Positions 52,649-61,941 are shown, counted from the stretch's first letter. The stretch: DNA of 64,000 bases from UBA1764 sp045616685 (GCA_045616685.1 JAZLHF010000022.1:129148-193147), one strand, 5' to 3'. Notes: generated by a model from the sequence alone, not told the origin. Program-made: numbers and translations.

Positions 52649-55489
52649 TTATAAAACTTTTTCTATATCTTTGAGCAACGCATCAATTGTAAGACTGTCA
52701 AATAAATCATTAAATTGCAGCTCCTCACAAAGCAAATCAGTTCTTTTAAATTCTCCGTTTTGCGATATAAACTCTAAAAGTTCATAAACATATGCCAATT
52801 GATCAGAATGCAATCCTTTTGCAGCTTGAAGGTTAATAAATTTAGAAACCGCATCCGGATTCAGCTCAATATTCATTCTTACGAAAGGAACAATTGCAGA
52901 ATCACTAAAAAACAGACCATTATATTCTTCTTCATTTGCCGCAATTTTTCTTGCGGAATTTTTAAATGAAATAATGGCATCATTTGTTGGCTTTATAAGA
53001 TTTTGAACTTGATATACAAGTGGTTCCTCAGAGTCATTTCTAATATAGAACAGAAGCTTTTCTTTTAAAGTTTTAAAATCATCAATTGTTACAGTAAAAT
53101 CTACATCAGATTCTTCTGCATCTTCTTTTGAAGAAATGTTGTCATTAAAATCTGATACAATTGGGTCAAATTCTTGGCGTTCAATATATCTAATTAGTTC
53201 ACGAATTTCTTGTCTAATACTCTCCATCTGAGTAACAGAAGTATTCTTGATAAACTCATCTGTCTGCAAATATTCCAATGTAGATCTATGTTTTGCCACA
53301 TCATCAATATGCATTTTGCTCATTAGCAGATAGCTTGATAAGCAATAGATAGTTTTTGCCGTAGTTGCAAATGCACTAGTCTGCATAAGCTTCGTTGCAG
53401 AGAATTTGTAAGCTAAATAATCAAATTCTCTTGCAGATTCGATATCAATATCACCAATAATATTAGGTGCAATATACTTTTTTATCTCAACAAAATTGTT
53501 TTGGGATATATTAAACCAACTGGAAGGGTTGCTATATCTTTCAACATACTTTAAGTTTTTCTGAACTCCAATGTAATTAGTATTTAGACCAGAAATTTCG
53601 GCAATTAAAGAATTTCTAAGACCAATATAGTATTTCTTTTCATCAGATTTAAGCCTTGGATAATTTGTTTGCATTGCCTTATACAATGCGACCTTTTCCG
53701 TGAAAATCTTTTGATTAAGAGAAAGCACTATATCAGATTTATCAGCTTTTCCATCAGGGTTCAGTTTAAAAAATGGAAATGCATTGCAAATATCAAAAAT
53801 TAAAAATCCTTGCTTTGAATTGTAGTTTTGACGCGATAAATCATTCGTCTGCCTTTCAAAATAAGCCTTATCCGGCGAAATAATCTTAAGATTGTCACAC
53901 TTTCTTGTCCCGCGACCAATCATTTGCCAGAATTTAATTTTTGATAAAACTTTTTTAAAGAATACAAGATTTACTACTTCTGGAATATCAACACCCGTAT
54001 CCATCATGTCGACTGAAATAGCAATTCTAATATCTTGTTTATTCTTAAAATTACGTTGTAAAGCCTCGTTATACCTAATCTTATTATCAATTACAACACA
54101 ATAATCAGACCCTTCTTCTCCCGCAGGATTACAAAGTTCGGGATACATTTCTCTGAATACATCTTGTATTATTAAAGCATGATTGTGATCTCTTGCAAAA
54201 ATAATTGTCTTTCCTAAAGTATCTCCATTATTAACTTTTAAGCCCTCTTCCATTAAATCTCCAAGAACTTTTCTGATCGTATCTTTATTTGTAATAACCG
54301 AATAGAACTTTTTACCTTCAATTTTTTCTGGAAGTGTTCCGTCCTCTTCTGTAAACAATTCTTCATATTGCTCCTGCTCTTCCTCAGAAAGTTCGTCATA
54401 AACAACTCCATTTTTAAGAATGTCAGGGGTTCTATCTAAGGCTCTAAAATAAGTTAGATATCCATCTTTGACGCCTTTAACGAGATCATATTCATAGTTT
54501 GGAAGATCTTGATCTAAATTAAATACCTTATAAGTAGACTTATGAATATCATTGCGAGGCGTCGCCGTGAGACCTATCATTAAAGCATCAAAATAGGAAA
54601 AGATTTCAGCATATTTGTTAAACAAGCTTCTATGAGCCTCATCAACAATTATTAAATCAAAATGTCCAATTCCAAATGGAGTTACTGAAGTATCTCTAAT
54701 AATTGAAAGCATTGATTGATAAGTTGAAAAGACAATTCTTGCGTCTTCTGCGCCAGTATGTTTGCCGTCGATAATGGTGGCCATTGGAACAGTAGGCAAA
54801 TACTTTTCAAAAGTTTCTTCCTTTGCCTGAGTAACAAGATTCTTTCTATCTGCTAAAAACAATATTCTCTTAACAAAATTATTTCTAATAAAAATATCGG
54901 ACAAAGCACAAGATACTCTAGTCTTTCCCGTTCCCGTTGCAAGCACAATTAAAGATCTAGAATGCTTGGTACCTAAATGCTTCAAAACTTCACCAATAGC
55001 ATCCTGCTGATAGTATCTATCACATATTGATGGATTCGGTGCTTTGTTGGTTATTTCAAGTCCCCTGCGTTGAATTAAGTATTCCAATTCATCCTTCTTG
55101 TGAAAACCAAACACTTCTCTTGAAGGGTATAATCCATCATTTACTTTAATAGAATATCCATTTGTATAGTAAACGACCGGGCGAAGTCCATATTGCTTTT
55201 CCAGAGCATCAGCATAAAGCATAGCTTGAACACGTCCTTGTTCTTCATTAACAACAGATTTTTTTGCCTCGATTAGTGCAAGCGGCTTTCCGTCATCACC
55301 AAATAATACATAATCAACAAATCCATTGCCCGATTTATTTTCAGATGTAATAGGTAACCCTGTTACAGGTGTTTCTATACAAGCTTTATTCTTTTCAACC
55401 AAATATTTTGTAGTAAGTACATCCCAGCCTGCGCGCATTAACTTTGGATCAATTAACTGTTCTCTTGTTTCTTTCTCACTTCTTGACAT
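52649..55489 (-). CDS. hsdR: Type I restriction enzyme R subunit
   Basis: DNA translocase and nuclease of the EcoKI/EcoR124-like complex. Nuclease motif D59 ... E74-A-K76 (GFVDYVLFGDDGKPLALIEAKK region), Walker A ATGTGKT at 184-190, DEAH at 283-286, and SF2 motif VI region FWQMIGRGTRKCDNL. 946 aa is normal. Last gene of hsdM-hsdS-hsdR; 53 bp after hsdS. Confidence 0.95.
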   Translation of the reverse strand: MSRSEKETREQLIDPKLMRAGWDVLTTKYLVEKNKACIETPVTGLPITSENKSGNGFVDYVLFGDDGKPLALIEAKKSVVNEEQGRVQAMLYADALEKQYGLRPVVYYTNGYSIKVNDGLYPSREVFGFHKKDELEYLIQRRGLEITNKAPNPSICDRYYQQDAIGEVLKHLGTKHSRSLIVLATGTGKTRVSCALSDIFIRNNFVKRILFLADRKNLVTQAKEETFEKYLPTVPMATIIDGKHTGAEDARIVFSTYQSMLSIIRDTSVTPFGIGHFDLIIVDEAHRSLFNKYAEIFSYFDALMIGLTATPRNDIHKSTYKVFNLDQDLPNYEYDLVKGVKDGYLTYFRALDRTPDILKNGVVYDELSEEEQEQYEELFTEEDGTLPEKIEGKKFYSVITNKDTIRKVLGDLMEEGLKVNNGDTLGKTIIFARDHNHALIIQDVFREMYPELCNPAGEEGSDYCVVIDNKIRYNEALQRNFKNKQDIRIAISVDMMDTGVDIPEVVNLVFFKKVLSKIKFWQMIGRGTRKCDNLKIISPDKAYFERQTNDLSRQNYNSKQGFLIFDICNAFPFFKLNPDGKADKSDIVLSLNQKIFTEKVALYKAMQTNYPRLKSDEKKYYIGLRNSLIAEISGLNTNYIGVQKNLKYVERYSNPSSWFNISQNNFVEIKKYIAPNIIGDIDIESAREFDYLAYKFSATKLMQTSAFATTAKTIYCLSSYLLMSKMHIDDVAKHRSTLEYLQTDEFIKNTSVTQMESIRQEIRELIRYIERQEFDPIVSDFNDNISSKEDAEESDVDFTVTIDDFKTLKEKLLFYIRNDSEEPLVYQVQNLIKPTNDAIISFKNSARKIAANEEEYNGLFFSDSAIVPFVRMNIELNPDAVSKFINLQAAKGLHSDQLAYVYELLEFISQNGEFKRTDLLCEELQFNDLFDSLTIDALLKDIEKVL

Positions 55490-55542
55490 TTGTTTTCTCC
55501 AATAATTTAGGAATCATAATAATTATGTATATTTCTACTATC

Positions 55543-56673
55543 TCATTGATACATAAATTTTGATTTGTCAAGCTGTTTGACAAAATCGGCAAATTGTTTT
55601 TGTAGGGCGACATCCGGCAATGGAACCAGCATCTTGTTTAACTTTTCAATAGTTAATGCATTGTAAGAAGATCCATTAACATTTGTCAGCTTGAACTTTT
55701 CAATTAAAAATGATAATGAAAAACGAAGATATATTGGATTAGTTCGTTCACTGTGAATTAAAACAATATTTCCATCTTTATAATAAAAATCGTGTTTTCC
55801 ATCTACAATCCAAGTCTTTCCTATTGTCCCTACTGCAGACATCAAAATATCGCCTTTAGATGGCACTCCAAATTTATGCTTAATCTTCAAATACAATTCA
55901 TTTGAAATAAATAATTCCGTTGATGGTTTCTTTCCTTCTCCAAGTTCAATTATTTCTTTGCTTCTGTAAAACGGAATTCCATCACTAACATAATCTGCGA
56001 CATGTATTCTTTTACTTGAACCTATTTTAGCAAATGACCCTAATTCTACATAATTACTTGCATCTCCGTTTTCGATATCACCAAACATCTCGACAAATCG
56101 GGCTTTGATGAGCTCATCCAGCTTTTGAAGTTCCTGCTGGCGAGTCTCAATTATTCGCTCAAGAATATCAAATTGCTGGATAATTTGACGCTGCTTTTCT
56201 GCTGACGGATATGAAATCAACATTTTCAAGACATCCCTCATTGCAGGATGCTTTAATCCAGCACCTCGATAGTATGATGTTATTTCCGAAAGATGCCCAC
56301 AAAGATAGTAATACAAATACTTTGTCAGCAATTCATCAGGATTGTTTGAGATAGCAATTCGATTGTCACCCGTTACAAACTTTCCTTTGTAATATTTAAC
56401 CGATGGGGTTCCGCCCCAAGGAATCGATACAATTTCTCCGTCTGATAAGGCATCTCCTGCCAATTCTTCAGTCGTATACGCAATGTCTTTCCCTGTATAA
56501 AGAAGTCGAACATTACCATTTGCAACCCTAATACTATCTAATTCATCAGAAAGAAGATATTTGTATTTCCTAACATTAGGCTGCCATTCTTTCTCAACAG
56601 CATTATATTTTTTGTCCCATGTAGTAACCGTCCACAAAGGAACATTTTTTGCTACCATGTTCATCGTATTCAT
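55543..56673 (-). CDS. hsdS: Type I restriction enzyme specificity subunit
   Basis: Recognises the DNA target. Two variable target domains (about 1-150 and 200-340), each ending in a conserved helix: EKQRQIIQQFDILERIIETRQQE and PLPDVALQKQFADFVKQLDKSK. 376 aa is near normal (usual about 380-460). The N-terminal helix motif is short, so the first target domain begins near the start. An internal ATG three codons in is an alternative start. The target sequence cannot be read from the protein. Confidence 0.92.
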   Translation of the reverse strand: MNTMNMVAKNVPLWTVTTWDKKYNAVEKEWQPNVRKYKYLLSDELDSIRVANGNVRLLYTGKDIAYTTEELAGDALSDGEIVSIPWGGTPSVKYYKGKFVTGDNRIAISNNPDELLTKYLYYYLCGHLSEITSYYRGAGLKHPAMRDVLKMLISYPSAEKQRQIIQQFDILERIIETRQQELQKLDELIKARFVEMFGDIENGDASNYVELGSFAKIGSSKRIHVADYVSDGIPFYRSKEIIELGEGKKPSTELFISNELYLKIKHKFGVPSKGDILMSAVGTIGKTWIVDGKHDFYYKDGNIVLIHSERTNPIYLRFSLSFLIEKFKLTNVNGSSYNALTIEKLNKMLVPLPDVALQKQFADFVKQLDKSKFMYQ

Positions 56674-56689
56674 CCCTACAAATCCGAAT

Positions 56690-58243
56690 TTATTTTTTTA
56701 GTAAAGCCTTTAATTCTGTCATTTCAGAACTAATTTTTTCTTCTAATACATCAAGTTTTGCAATAATCTCATCAGAACTCGGGTATTTAATAACTCCTCT
56801 TTCAACAACCTTGTACTTGTTTATTGTAAGATCATAGTTATTTGATCTGATTTCATCAACTGAAACCATAAATGATGTTTCGGTACGCTTACGTTCATAT
56901 TCCTTGTCTAAATTATCATATCTTTCGATAATATCAGGAATATCATTTTCATCTATCGGAGAACGTTTAACATCAAGCGTAAATCCATCATGCTGCATAT
57001 CATAGAACCATACATTATCAGTTCCTCCATTATCGGTTCGCTGGAATACAAGATATGAAGTCTTTACTCCGGCACCTTTAGATGCAGACCCCTTTTTACT
57101 TGGAGCCATGAAAATACCTTGAGGCATAGAAATAACAGCAATAAGTTTCTGATTTTCTACGAGTTCTTTTCTAAGAGCAATATGAGCTTTATTGCTACCA
57201 AACAATACTCCATCTGGAACAATTGACATGCCTCTTCCACCTGTTTTCATAAGTTGAAGCATTAGAGCCACGAATAGCAATTCGGTCTTTTTAGTTTTAG
57301 TAATAGTTAAAAGCTTTCCATTTGTCGCATTCTCGACAAGACTTCCGGCAAATGGAGGATTTTGAAGAACTAAATCAAATTGTCCAAGTAAGTCTTTTGC
57401 ATTTTCGTGCTCAAGAAGCGAATCTGTTGTAATCTGAGGATCCTTAATATTATGAAGGATACAGTTCATATAACCAATTCTCGCCATATTCAAATCATTA
57501 TCGCATCCATAAAACATAGCTGAATTGAATGTTTTCTTATTCTGAATATTAAGCAATTCTTCTTTTTGATTTTTCTGGATATACTTTGCAGCTTCAATAA
57601 TAAAGCCTGCAGTTCCCATAGCGGGATCGATTATCTTTTCGCCAAGCTTTGGCTTCATCATTCCAACTGCCAAATCAATAATATGCCTTGGGGTTCTGAA
57701 TTGACCTGAAATACCTGAGCCGCAAATATATTCATACACATCGCCCATAATATCAGTTTTGTTAAAGTCGAATTCATCATCTGAAAGTTTATCCACTACA
57801 GATGTAAGCAATCTCTCTTTATCATCAAATCCAAATGTATATTTATTTGAATAGTAAGAAAACTTTCCTATCGCCTTATTATTCTCATCTTTAATAAACG
57901 GAATAACATAATCGCGAATTCTTTTACAAAGATCCTGAGAATTAAGATTTTTAAAACTCTTCCATCTCAAATCTGCATATGGAATTTCAAACGTTTTAAC
58001 TTTCTCACCATTTACTACGTCATAATGTTTATAGTTGCCCTTTTTAAAAGTTAAGTCCTCATCTTTTGGTTCAACTTTAATTATTGCAGCTTGTGCTTCT
58101 ATAGCATTCTGCTTATCATCAAGCATTTTGATAAACATAAGCATTGTAAGATGATTTACTACATCTGAAGCTTGTGCCATATTTTCGTTAAAAAAGTCTT
58201 GCCTAATGGCATCAACTTTACTTTTTAATGTTCCTGTAATCAT
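56690..58243 (-). CDS. hsdM: Type I restriction-modification DNA methylase subunit
   Basis: N6-adenine methyltransferase. The N-terminal helical domain (DVVNHLTMLMFIKMLDDK), the AdoMet-binding DPAMGTAGF at 206-214 and the catalytic NPPF at 295-298 are intact. 517 aa is normal. First gene of the operon, with AAGAGG ahead of the ATG and a promoter just upstream; methylase first is the usual safe order. Confidence 0.95.
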   Translation of the reverse strand: MITGTLKSKVDAIRQDFFNENMAQASDVVNHLTMLMFIKMLDDKQNAIEAQAAIIKVEPKDEDLTFKKGNYKHYDVVNGEKVKTFEIPYADLRWKSFKNLNSQDLCKRIRDYVIPFIKDENNKAIGKFSYYSNKYTFGFDDKERLLTSVVDKLSDDEFDFNKTDIMGDVYEYICGSGISGQFRTPRHIIDLAVGMMKPKLGEKIIDPAMGTAGFIIEAAKYIQKNQKEELLNIQNKKTFNSAMFYGCDNDLNMARIGYMNCILHNIKDPQITTDSLLEHENAKDLLGQFDLVLQNPPFAGSLVENATNGKLLTITKTKKTELLFVALMLQLMKTGGRGMSIVPDGVLFGSNKAHIALRKELVENQKLIAVISMPQGIFMAPSKKGSASKGAGVKTSYLVFQRTDNGGTDNVWFYDMQHDGFTLDVKRSPIDENDIPDIIERYDNLDKEYERKRTETSFMVSVDEIRSNNYDLTINKYKVVERGVIKYPSSDEIIAKLDVLEEKISSEMTELKALLKK

Positions 58244-58271
58244 AGTATTCCTCTTAACTTAAGATTCGCTT

Positions 58272-58299
58272 TTTATATGTCATAATATCAAAGTCTCAA
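58272..58299 (-). promoter_or_regulatory. Promoter of the hsd operon
   Basis: TTGAGA (58294-58299), 16-nt spacer, TATAAA (58272-58277) on the minus strand. Confidence 0.55.
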
Positions 58300-58364
58300 C
58301 TTAGATATAAATCATATACTTATACAGAGTAATTATATCACATATAATGTAGAGTTTTCCACGC

Positions 58365-58386
58365 TGCACAAAAGCCTATTTGTGCA
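58365..58386. promoter_or_regulatory. Palindrome with TGCACAA, right of the hsd genes
   Basis: TGCACAA (58365-58371) and TTGTGCA (58380-58386); the same words as at 52534-52579. A further TTTGTGC is at 58437. Confidence 0.5.
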
Positions 58387-58450
58387 AAATATGCACCAGA
58401 AGGCCTGATAAAATAAAATTTTAATTAAAAATCAATTTGTGCGAAAACCA

Positions 58451-58641
58451 AAAGTAGCCCCTGACCGATGCTTCGCATCCGTCAGAAGCTACTGATTTAT
58501 CTTGCAGCGTGCTACGCACCCTGCGCCTCGTGACCGCCTGGGGCTTAGCAGGATATTCTATCGCAAATGGCCAAAATTCATCACTCCGGCAAGGTCATTG
58601 CCTTGCAACCGGCCGTCACGACTGATATTGCTTATAAACGG
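58451..58641 (+). repeat. 190-nt structured repeat, copy R1
   Basis: Begins AAAGTAGCCCCTGACC and ends CTTATAAACGGG. Hairpin I: AGTAGC-CC-CTGAC / GTCAG-AA-GCTACT with inner GATGC-TTC-GCATC. Hairpin II: GTGC-TAC-GCAC. A closing stem CGTGAC / GTCACG brackets the 3' half with CCGG / CCGG inside. Much more GC-rich than its surroundings. Between hsdM and the AbiEii-like gene. Confidence 0.8.
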
Positions 58642-58644
58642 GAT

Positions 58645-59361
58645 CTATGATGAGACTGGGAGTATTTCTTTAACATATTCTCTAACAAGATTATAAACTT
58701 CGTCAAATGCTGGCTTGTTTATGTCCCCGGCAAAGCGGAACTTTTCATATGAATGCTGCAGCTCGTCTTGCCTATTAAGAAAAGTATCAAAATCGCCTAA
58801 AGTGCGACCATTGGTAGCCAAAGCCTCCATTATGCCATCTTTATCAAATTCAAATACTTTAGAAAAATAATAAAGGTCTACCAGGTCTTTAATTCTTCGA
58901 AAAATCTTATCTGTCGAAACGACAAATACCTTATCAGCTATCATCTGGAGTGCTGATAATCCGCAGAAACGAATACCTTCGACCTCATATATTTTCGTTG
59001 CAGCAAATGGTCTATTTACATCTATATCCATAGAAAATAGAACTTCGCCTGCAACAGGATCTGCAAGTTCAAAGCCAGCAGACCTGCCTTCACCATACAT
59101 TCTGTAAAGACTTACATCAAGGTCAATGTTCTTTCTCTTTAGCGCATTCTGAATAGATTCAAGCATCTGCTCTCCGGTAGGAGCAACATCAGAATACCAG
59201 TTGCCATCTATATCAACAGTATGACGAATATCTTCTAAATACCCTGCTTCGGCAAGGCATGCTTTTAATACCATTGATCCTTTAAAGTTCATTGGTATGC
59301 CGCTGTCATATATTGCAGTCATTACGTCGTACATTATTTTTTCTTCGGCTGTTAGGTTCAT
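58645..59361 (-). CDS. AbiEii-like nucleotidyltransferase toxin
   Basis: Family of type IV toxin-antitoxin toxins and phage-abortive proteins. FKGSMVLKACLAEAGY (26-41) takes the place of the nucleotide-binding GG-S/T-xL motif, and R46-H-T-V-D-I-D with the metal-binding acids follows; the middle helices (ALQMIADKVFVVSTDKIFRRIKDLVDLYYFSK) match. Gly-Ser instead of Gly-Gly in the first motif is mildly unusual. 238 aa. 12 nt after its presumed antitoxin gene. Confidence 0.78.
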   Translation of the reverse strand: MNLTAEEKIMYDVMTAIYDSGIPMNFKGSMVLKACLAEAGYLEDIRHTVDIDGNWYSDVAPTGEQMLESIQNALKRKNIDLDVSLYRMYGEGRSAGFELADPVAGEVLFSMDIDVNRPFAATKIYEVEGIRFCGLSALQMIADKVFVVSTDKIFRRIKDLVDLYYFSKVFEFDKDGIMEALATNGRTLGDFDTFLNRQDELQHSYEKFRFAGDINKPAFDEVYNLVREYVKEILPVSS

Positions 59362-59373
59362 TTAATAATCTCC

Positions 59374-60024
59374 TTAATTGTCATAATACTCGATTGCATC
59401 GTGCGCAAGTCTTTCAAATCTTTCCTGATATTCTGGCGAAACTGAGATGCCGTCAAAGCTATTCCCTTGCCTATAGTAATACTTACTGACAGCTTCGGTA
59501 ATACCTTGCATATCTAAAATGTTTTCATTCGCAAAAGCATCAGATAAAGTCCTGTTAAAATCAGTAAACTTTAGCCCGTTCTTTTCATTGATGCTGTATG
59601 GACTGATTTGATTTCCAAGAACTACTACTCCATTATATTTTAATGCAGAGTCATCCCCATAGATCCAAACGATATATTCATCGCTGCGGCCGCCGAAGTT
59701 TCCTTGACACATTAAAGCTTCATCAAGTGCAAAAACAACTGATTCGCCAAGGCATTCCTTAACGGCCTTAAGCCAAGAAAGAGATCCTACATAATCGCTT
59801 CTTTTTGGAAGATCCTTCTTTTGTGCATCATACTTTGGAAGCAAAGCTGTTTTCCTATTGACCAAATCAGCCATAACGCGAGCTTCTAATAACTGCATGA
59901 TATATTCGGGGGGCTTTCTAACGCCAGCTTCCCAGTTTTGAATAGTACGAAATGGGATGTTATATCTTTGAGCAAATTCGCTTTGTGTATCGCCTAATTG
60001 TATTCTTAATTCTCTGATATTCAT
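59374..60024 (-). CDS. HTH antitoxin-like partner of the AbiEii-like toxin
   Basis: 216 residues with an N-terminal XRE helix-turn-helix (RIQLGDTQSEFAQRYNIPFRTIQNWEAG, about 7-34), and a larger C-terminal domain that I do not recognise. It differs from AbiEi, which has a winged helix. First gene of a two-gene operon, with GAGG ahead of the ATG and a palindrome between -35 and -10 of its promoter, which suggests self-repression. Antitoxin role is inferred from order. Confidence 0.65.
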   Translation of the reverse strand: MNIRELRIQLGDTQSEFAQRYNIPFRTIQNWEAGVRKPPEYIMQLLEARVMADLVNRKTALLPKYDAQKKDLPKRSDYVGSLSWLKAVKECLGESVVFALDEALMCQGNFGGRSDEYIVWIYGDDSALKYNGVVVLGNQISPYSINEKNGLKFTDFNRTLSDAFANENILDMQGITEAVSKYYYRQGNSFDGISVSPEYQERFERLAHDAIEYYDN

Positions 60025-60042
60025 TCAAATTACCTCATGAAT

Positions 60043-60071
60043 ATAATACACTCATTGGGTGTATATGTCAA
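60043..60071 (-). promoter_or_regulatory. Promoter and operator of the AbiEii-like pair
   Basis: TTGACA (60066-60071), 17-nt spacer, TATTAT (60043-60048). The spacer is filled by the palindrome ATACACtCATTGgGTGTAT (60046-60064), a likely operator of the HTH protein. Confidence 0.75.
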
Positions 60072-60120
60072 TAAGGAGCACAAATCTCTTACAGGGTAAA
60101 GCAGGTCCAAATTGGCAAAT

Positions 60121-60153
60121 AAAAAAGCTCTGCTGACTTACATTCGGCAGAGT
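60121..60153 (-). terminator. Terminator-like hairpin near the right end of element 2
   Basis: AACTCTGCCG / CAGCAGAGCTT-type stem (GCTCTGC with GCAGAGT) followed by TTTTTT on the minus strand. It would shield the toxin operon from transcripts entering from element 3. Confidence 0.6.
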
Positions 60154-60179
60154 TGTTTATTGGGCTCTAACTTTTTCAC

Positions 60180-60201
60180 TACACCATTTTTACACCAATT
60201 T
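60180..60201. repeat. Arm repeats, right end of element 2
   Basis: TACACCATTTT followed by TACACCAATTT, the pair matching 49277-49299. Confidence 0.7.
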
Positions 60202-60284
60202 GGCATAAAACTATATAGATTTTTATTAAGTTACGTGAAAGCTCGATATCGCAAGAATGTTGAAATATCAAGCTATATGAGGTT

Positions 60285-60332
60285 TTATAGAATTTCATGA
60301 AATAGGCGATTTCTTTCGATACCTAATTTCAT
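60285..60332 (-). other. Displaced ychF start, 15-codon remnant (junction C)
   Basis: Same start and ribosome binding site as at junction B; continues as MKLGIERNRLFHEIL and stop. Confidence 0.7.
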
Positions 60333-60360
60333 TTATTTTTAACCTCCTTGAATTTGCAAG
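60316..60360 (-). repeat. Attachment core C between elements 2 and 3
   Basis: 45 bp identical to 49208-49252. Left of it, TTGAAATATCAAG (60259) occupies the same place as at 49142 and 62589. Confidence 0.85.
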
Positions 60361-60385
60361 AGTTTGCGGGTTTAGTTTCGGCTAC

Positions 60386-60408
60386 TTGCACCCTTTTGCA
60401 CCCTTTTT
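60386..60408. repeat. Arm repeats, left end of element 3
   Basis: Two head-to-tail copies of TTGCACCCTT (10-bp period). Confidence 0.7.
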
Positions 60409-60522
60409 TAAGGATTTAATTAGCTTTATAATCTAATAATTATACCCAAAAATGTAGTTTTCCACAATAAAAGCAAGGTACACGATTTTAAGGTCTGCAT
60501 AAATTCAATTCACCTGTAATCA

Positions 60523-61578
60523 TTATTTATCTCCATTCCACGCATATGACGTATATCTGCCGCCACCAATCTTTATTATTTCGCCTTTATCAACCAAATC
60601 AGCCAATGCACGTTGAACTGTTGTCTGACTGATATCAGGGCATTCTTTCATAATTTCTGTTTTAGTAATCTTACCTAAACGATTCTTAATTATCTCACGA
60701 ACGCGATCAGGCTTTGATAAGTCTTTATTAGTAATGAGTTCCACTCTACTTGTAAACTCTCTATAGGCTGCAATTATCACGCCAAGCATATAAGTTACAA
60801 ATGGAACATAATCATTAGATTCTTCATACCAATTAAGCGAACTATCTTGCAGTGCATCATAGTAATTATCTTTTGTATCAGAAATGAGTTTTTCAATACT
60901 TATATATTTACCAACAATAAAGCCACTACGATATAAAAGCAGTAAAGTAAGCAATCTACTCATTCTACCATTGCCATCGTTAAATGGATGGATACAAAGA
61001 AAATCCAAAATGAACATTGGAATTAAGATCAGAGGATCCATATCTAAATCATTAATTGCTGAGGAAAATTCATCACATAAAGCATTAACTGTATCTGGAG
61101 TTTCCCATGCAGGAACAGGAGTAAAACGAACCATTTGCGTCCCATCAGGCAATGTTTCAGCAATGATGTTATCTTGGTTTTTATATTTACCACCGAAATC
61201 ACTTCCGCCAAACTTATAAAGATCTCTATGCAACTGAAGGATATAACTTGGACGAGGAGAAATGTAATCGTAACTTTCGTGAATTATATTTAAGACATCA
61301 CGGTAACCTACAATTTCTTTTTCACCACGCGTTTGAGGCATAGCCTTCTCCTTAACAAGTTTATTTAATCGTTCTTCTGTTGTAACGATACCTTCAATTC
61401 TATTTGAAGCTTCTGTACTTTGAATTTTAGCAATTTCAAGCAAATCAGCCAAAATGTCTGATTCAGCCTCTATAAATAAAGTTTGTTTGCCTTTATACTC
61501 ATGGATCTGCGAAACATAAGTAACTATTTCAGGGGTTAAAAGCTTTTTGTATTCAGTTTTATAATCAAATTTTCTCAT
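60523..61578 (-). CDS. Fic family protein, self-inhibited type
   Basis: Fic enzymes transfer AMP or another phosphate group to proteins. The catalytic loop HPFNDGNGRMSR is at 197-208 with His197. An inhibitory helix motif S58-N-R-I-E62-G63 lies N-terminal, so it is of the class in which the enzyme holds its own antitoxin helix. The C-terminal part (about 285-345) is a winged helix (KITKTEIMKECPDISQTTVQRALADL), as in the larger DNA-binding Fic proteins. 351 aa. Alone in its transcription unit. Confidence 0.9.
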   Translation of the reverse strand: MRKFDYKTEYKKLLTPEIVTYVSQIHEYKGKQTLFIEAESDILADLLEIAKIQSTEASNRIEGIVTTEERLNKLVKEKAMPQTRGEKEIVGYRDVLNIIHESYDYISPRPSYILQLHRDLYKFGGSDFGGKYKNQDNIIAETLPDGTQMVRFTPVPAWETPDTVNALCDEFSSAINDLDMDPLILIPMFILDFLCIHPFNDGNGRMSRLLTLLLLYRSGFIVGKYISIEKLISDTKDNYYDALQDSSLNWYEESNDYVPFVTYMLGVIIAAYREFTSRVELITNKDLSKPDRVREIIKNRLGKITKTEIMKECPDISQTTVQRALADLVDKGEIIKIGGGRYTSYAWNGDK

Positions 61579-61714
61579 AAAGATTCACATTATAATTGAA
61601 GTAATAAGTTTGAATTAATTATATCATCCATTTACACCAAAAACAAGTTCAATTTAGTCATTTTAGTTATTTTGACTAAATTAAAAGCTTAAGTGCTATA
61701 AATAGCCAAAAGCC

Positions 61715-61915
61715 AAAGTAGCCCCTGACCGATGCTTCGCATCCGTCAGAAGCTACTGATTTATCTTGCAGAGCGCTACGCGCACTGCGCCTCGTGACCG
61801 CCTGAAAATTTGCAGGGTTATTTTATCACAAAATGACCAAAATTCATCGCTCCGGCAAGGTCATTGACTTGCAACCGGCCGTCACGACTGATGCTGCTTA
61901 TAAGGGAGTTGCTAT
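61715..61915 (+). repeat. 190-nt structured repeat, copy R2
   Basis: Starts AAAGTAGCCCCTGACC, ends GGGAGTTGCTAT. Hairpin II here is GCGC-TAC-GCGC, a paired change from GTGC/GCAC of R1. Leads straight into the AbrB-like gene promoter. Confidence 0.8.
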
Positions 61916-61941
61916 CCCTGGCCAAAAAGTCCTATTAGTGA

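Larger units (their letters stand above)
49209..60334. mobile_element. Integrative element 2 in ychF (type I RM, AbiEii-like TA)
   Basis: Bounded by cores at 49209 and 60317, with TTTACACCAAT arm repeats near both ends (49277-49299, 60180-60201). Holds int, xis and a Rep with Walker A, then a type I restriction-modification operon and a toxin-antitoxin pair. int and xis are close relatives of those of element 1; the replication genes are not, so modules have been exchanged. No FtsK-like gene. Confidence 0.85.

Noticed and set aside
52350..52787. Short frames in and beside the rep 2 to hsdR gap
   Set aside because: They cross the palindromes and the hsd terminator or the hsdR gene itself and lack binding sites.
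58502..58696. A 64-codon plus-strand frame inside structured repeat R1
   Set aside because: The frame is not kept in copies R2 and R3, whose changes preserve stems and not codons; no ribosome binding site.
59374..60024. Antitoxin named as AbiEi
   Set aside because: The N-terminus is an XRE-type helix-turn-helix and the C-terminal part does not look like AbiEi; the name would overstate the evidence.
60112..60300. A 62-codon plus-strand frame at the right end of element 2
   Set aside because: It runs across a terminator hairpin, arm repeats and the attachment flank, all non-coding marks, and has no binding site.
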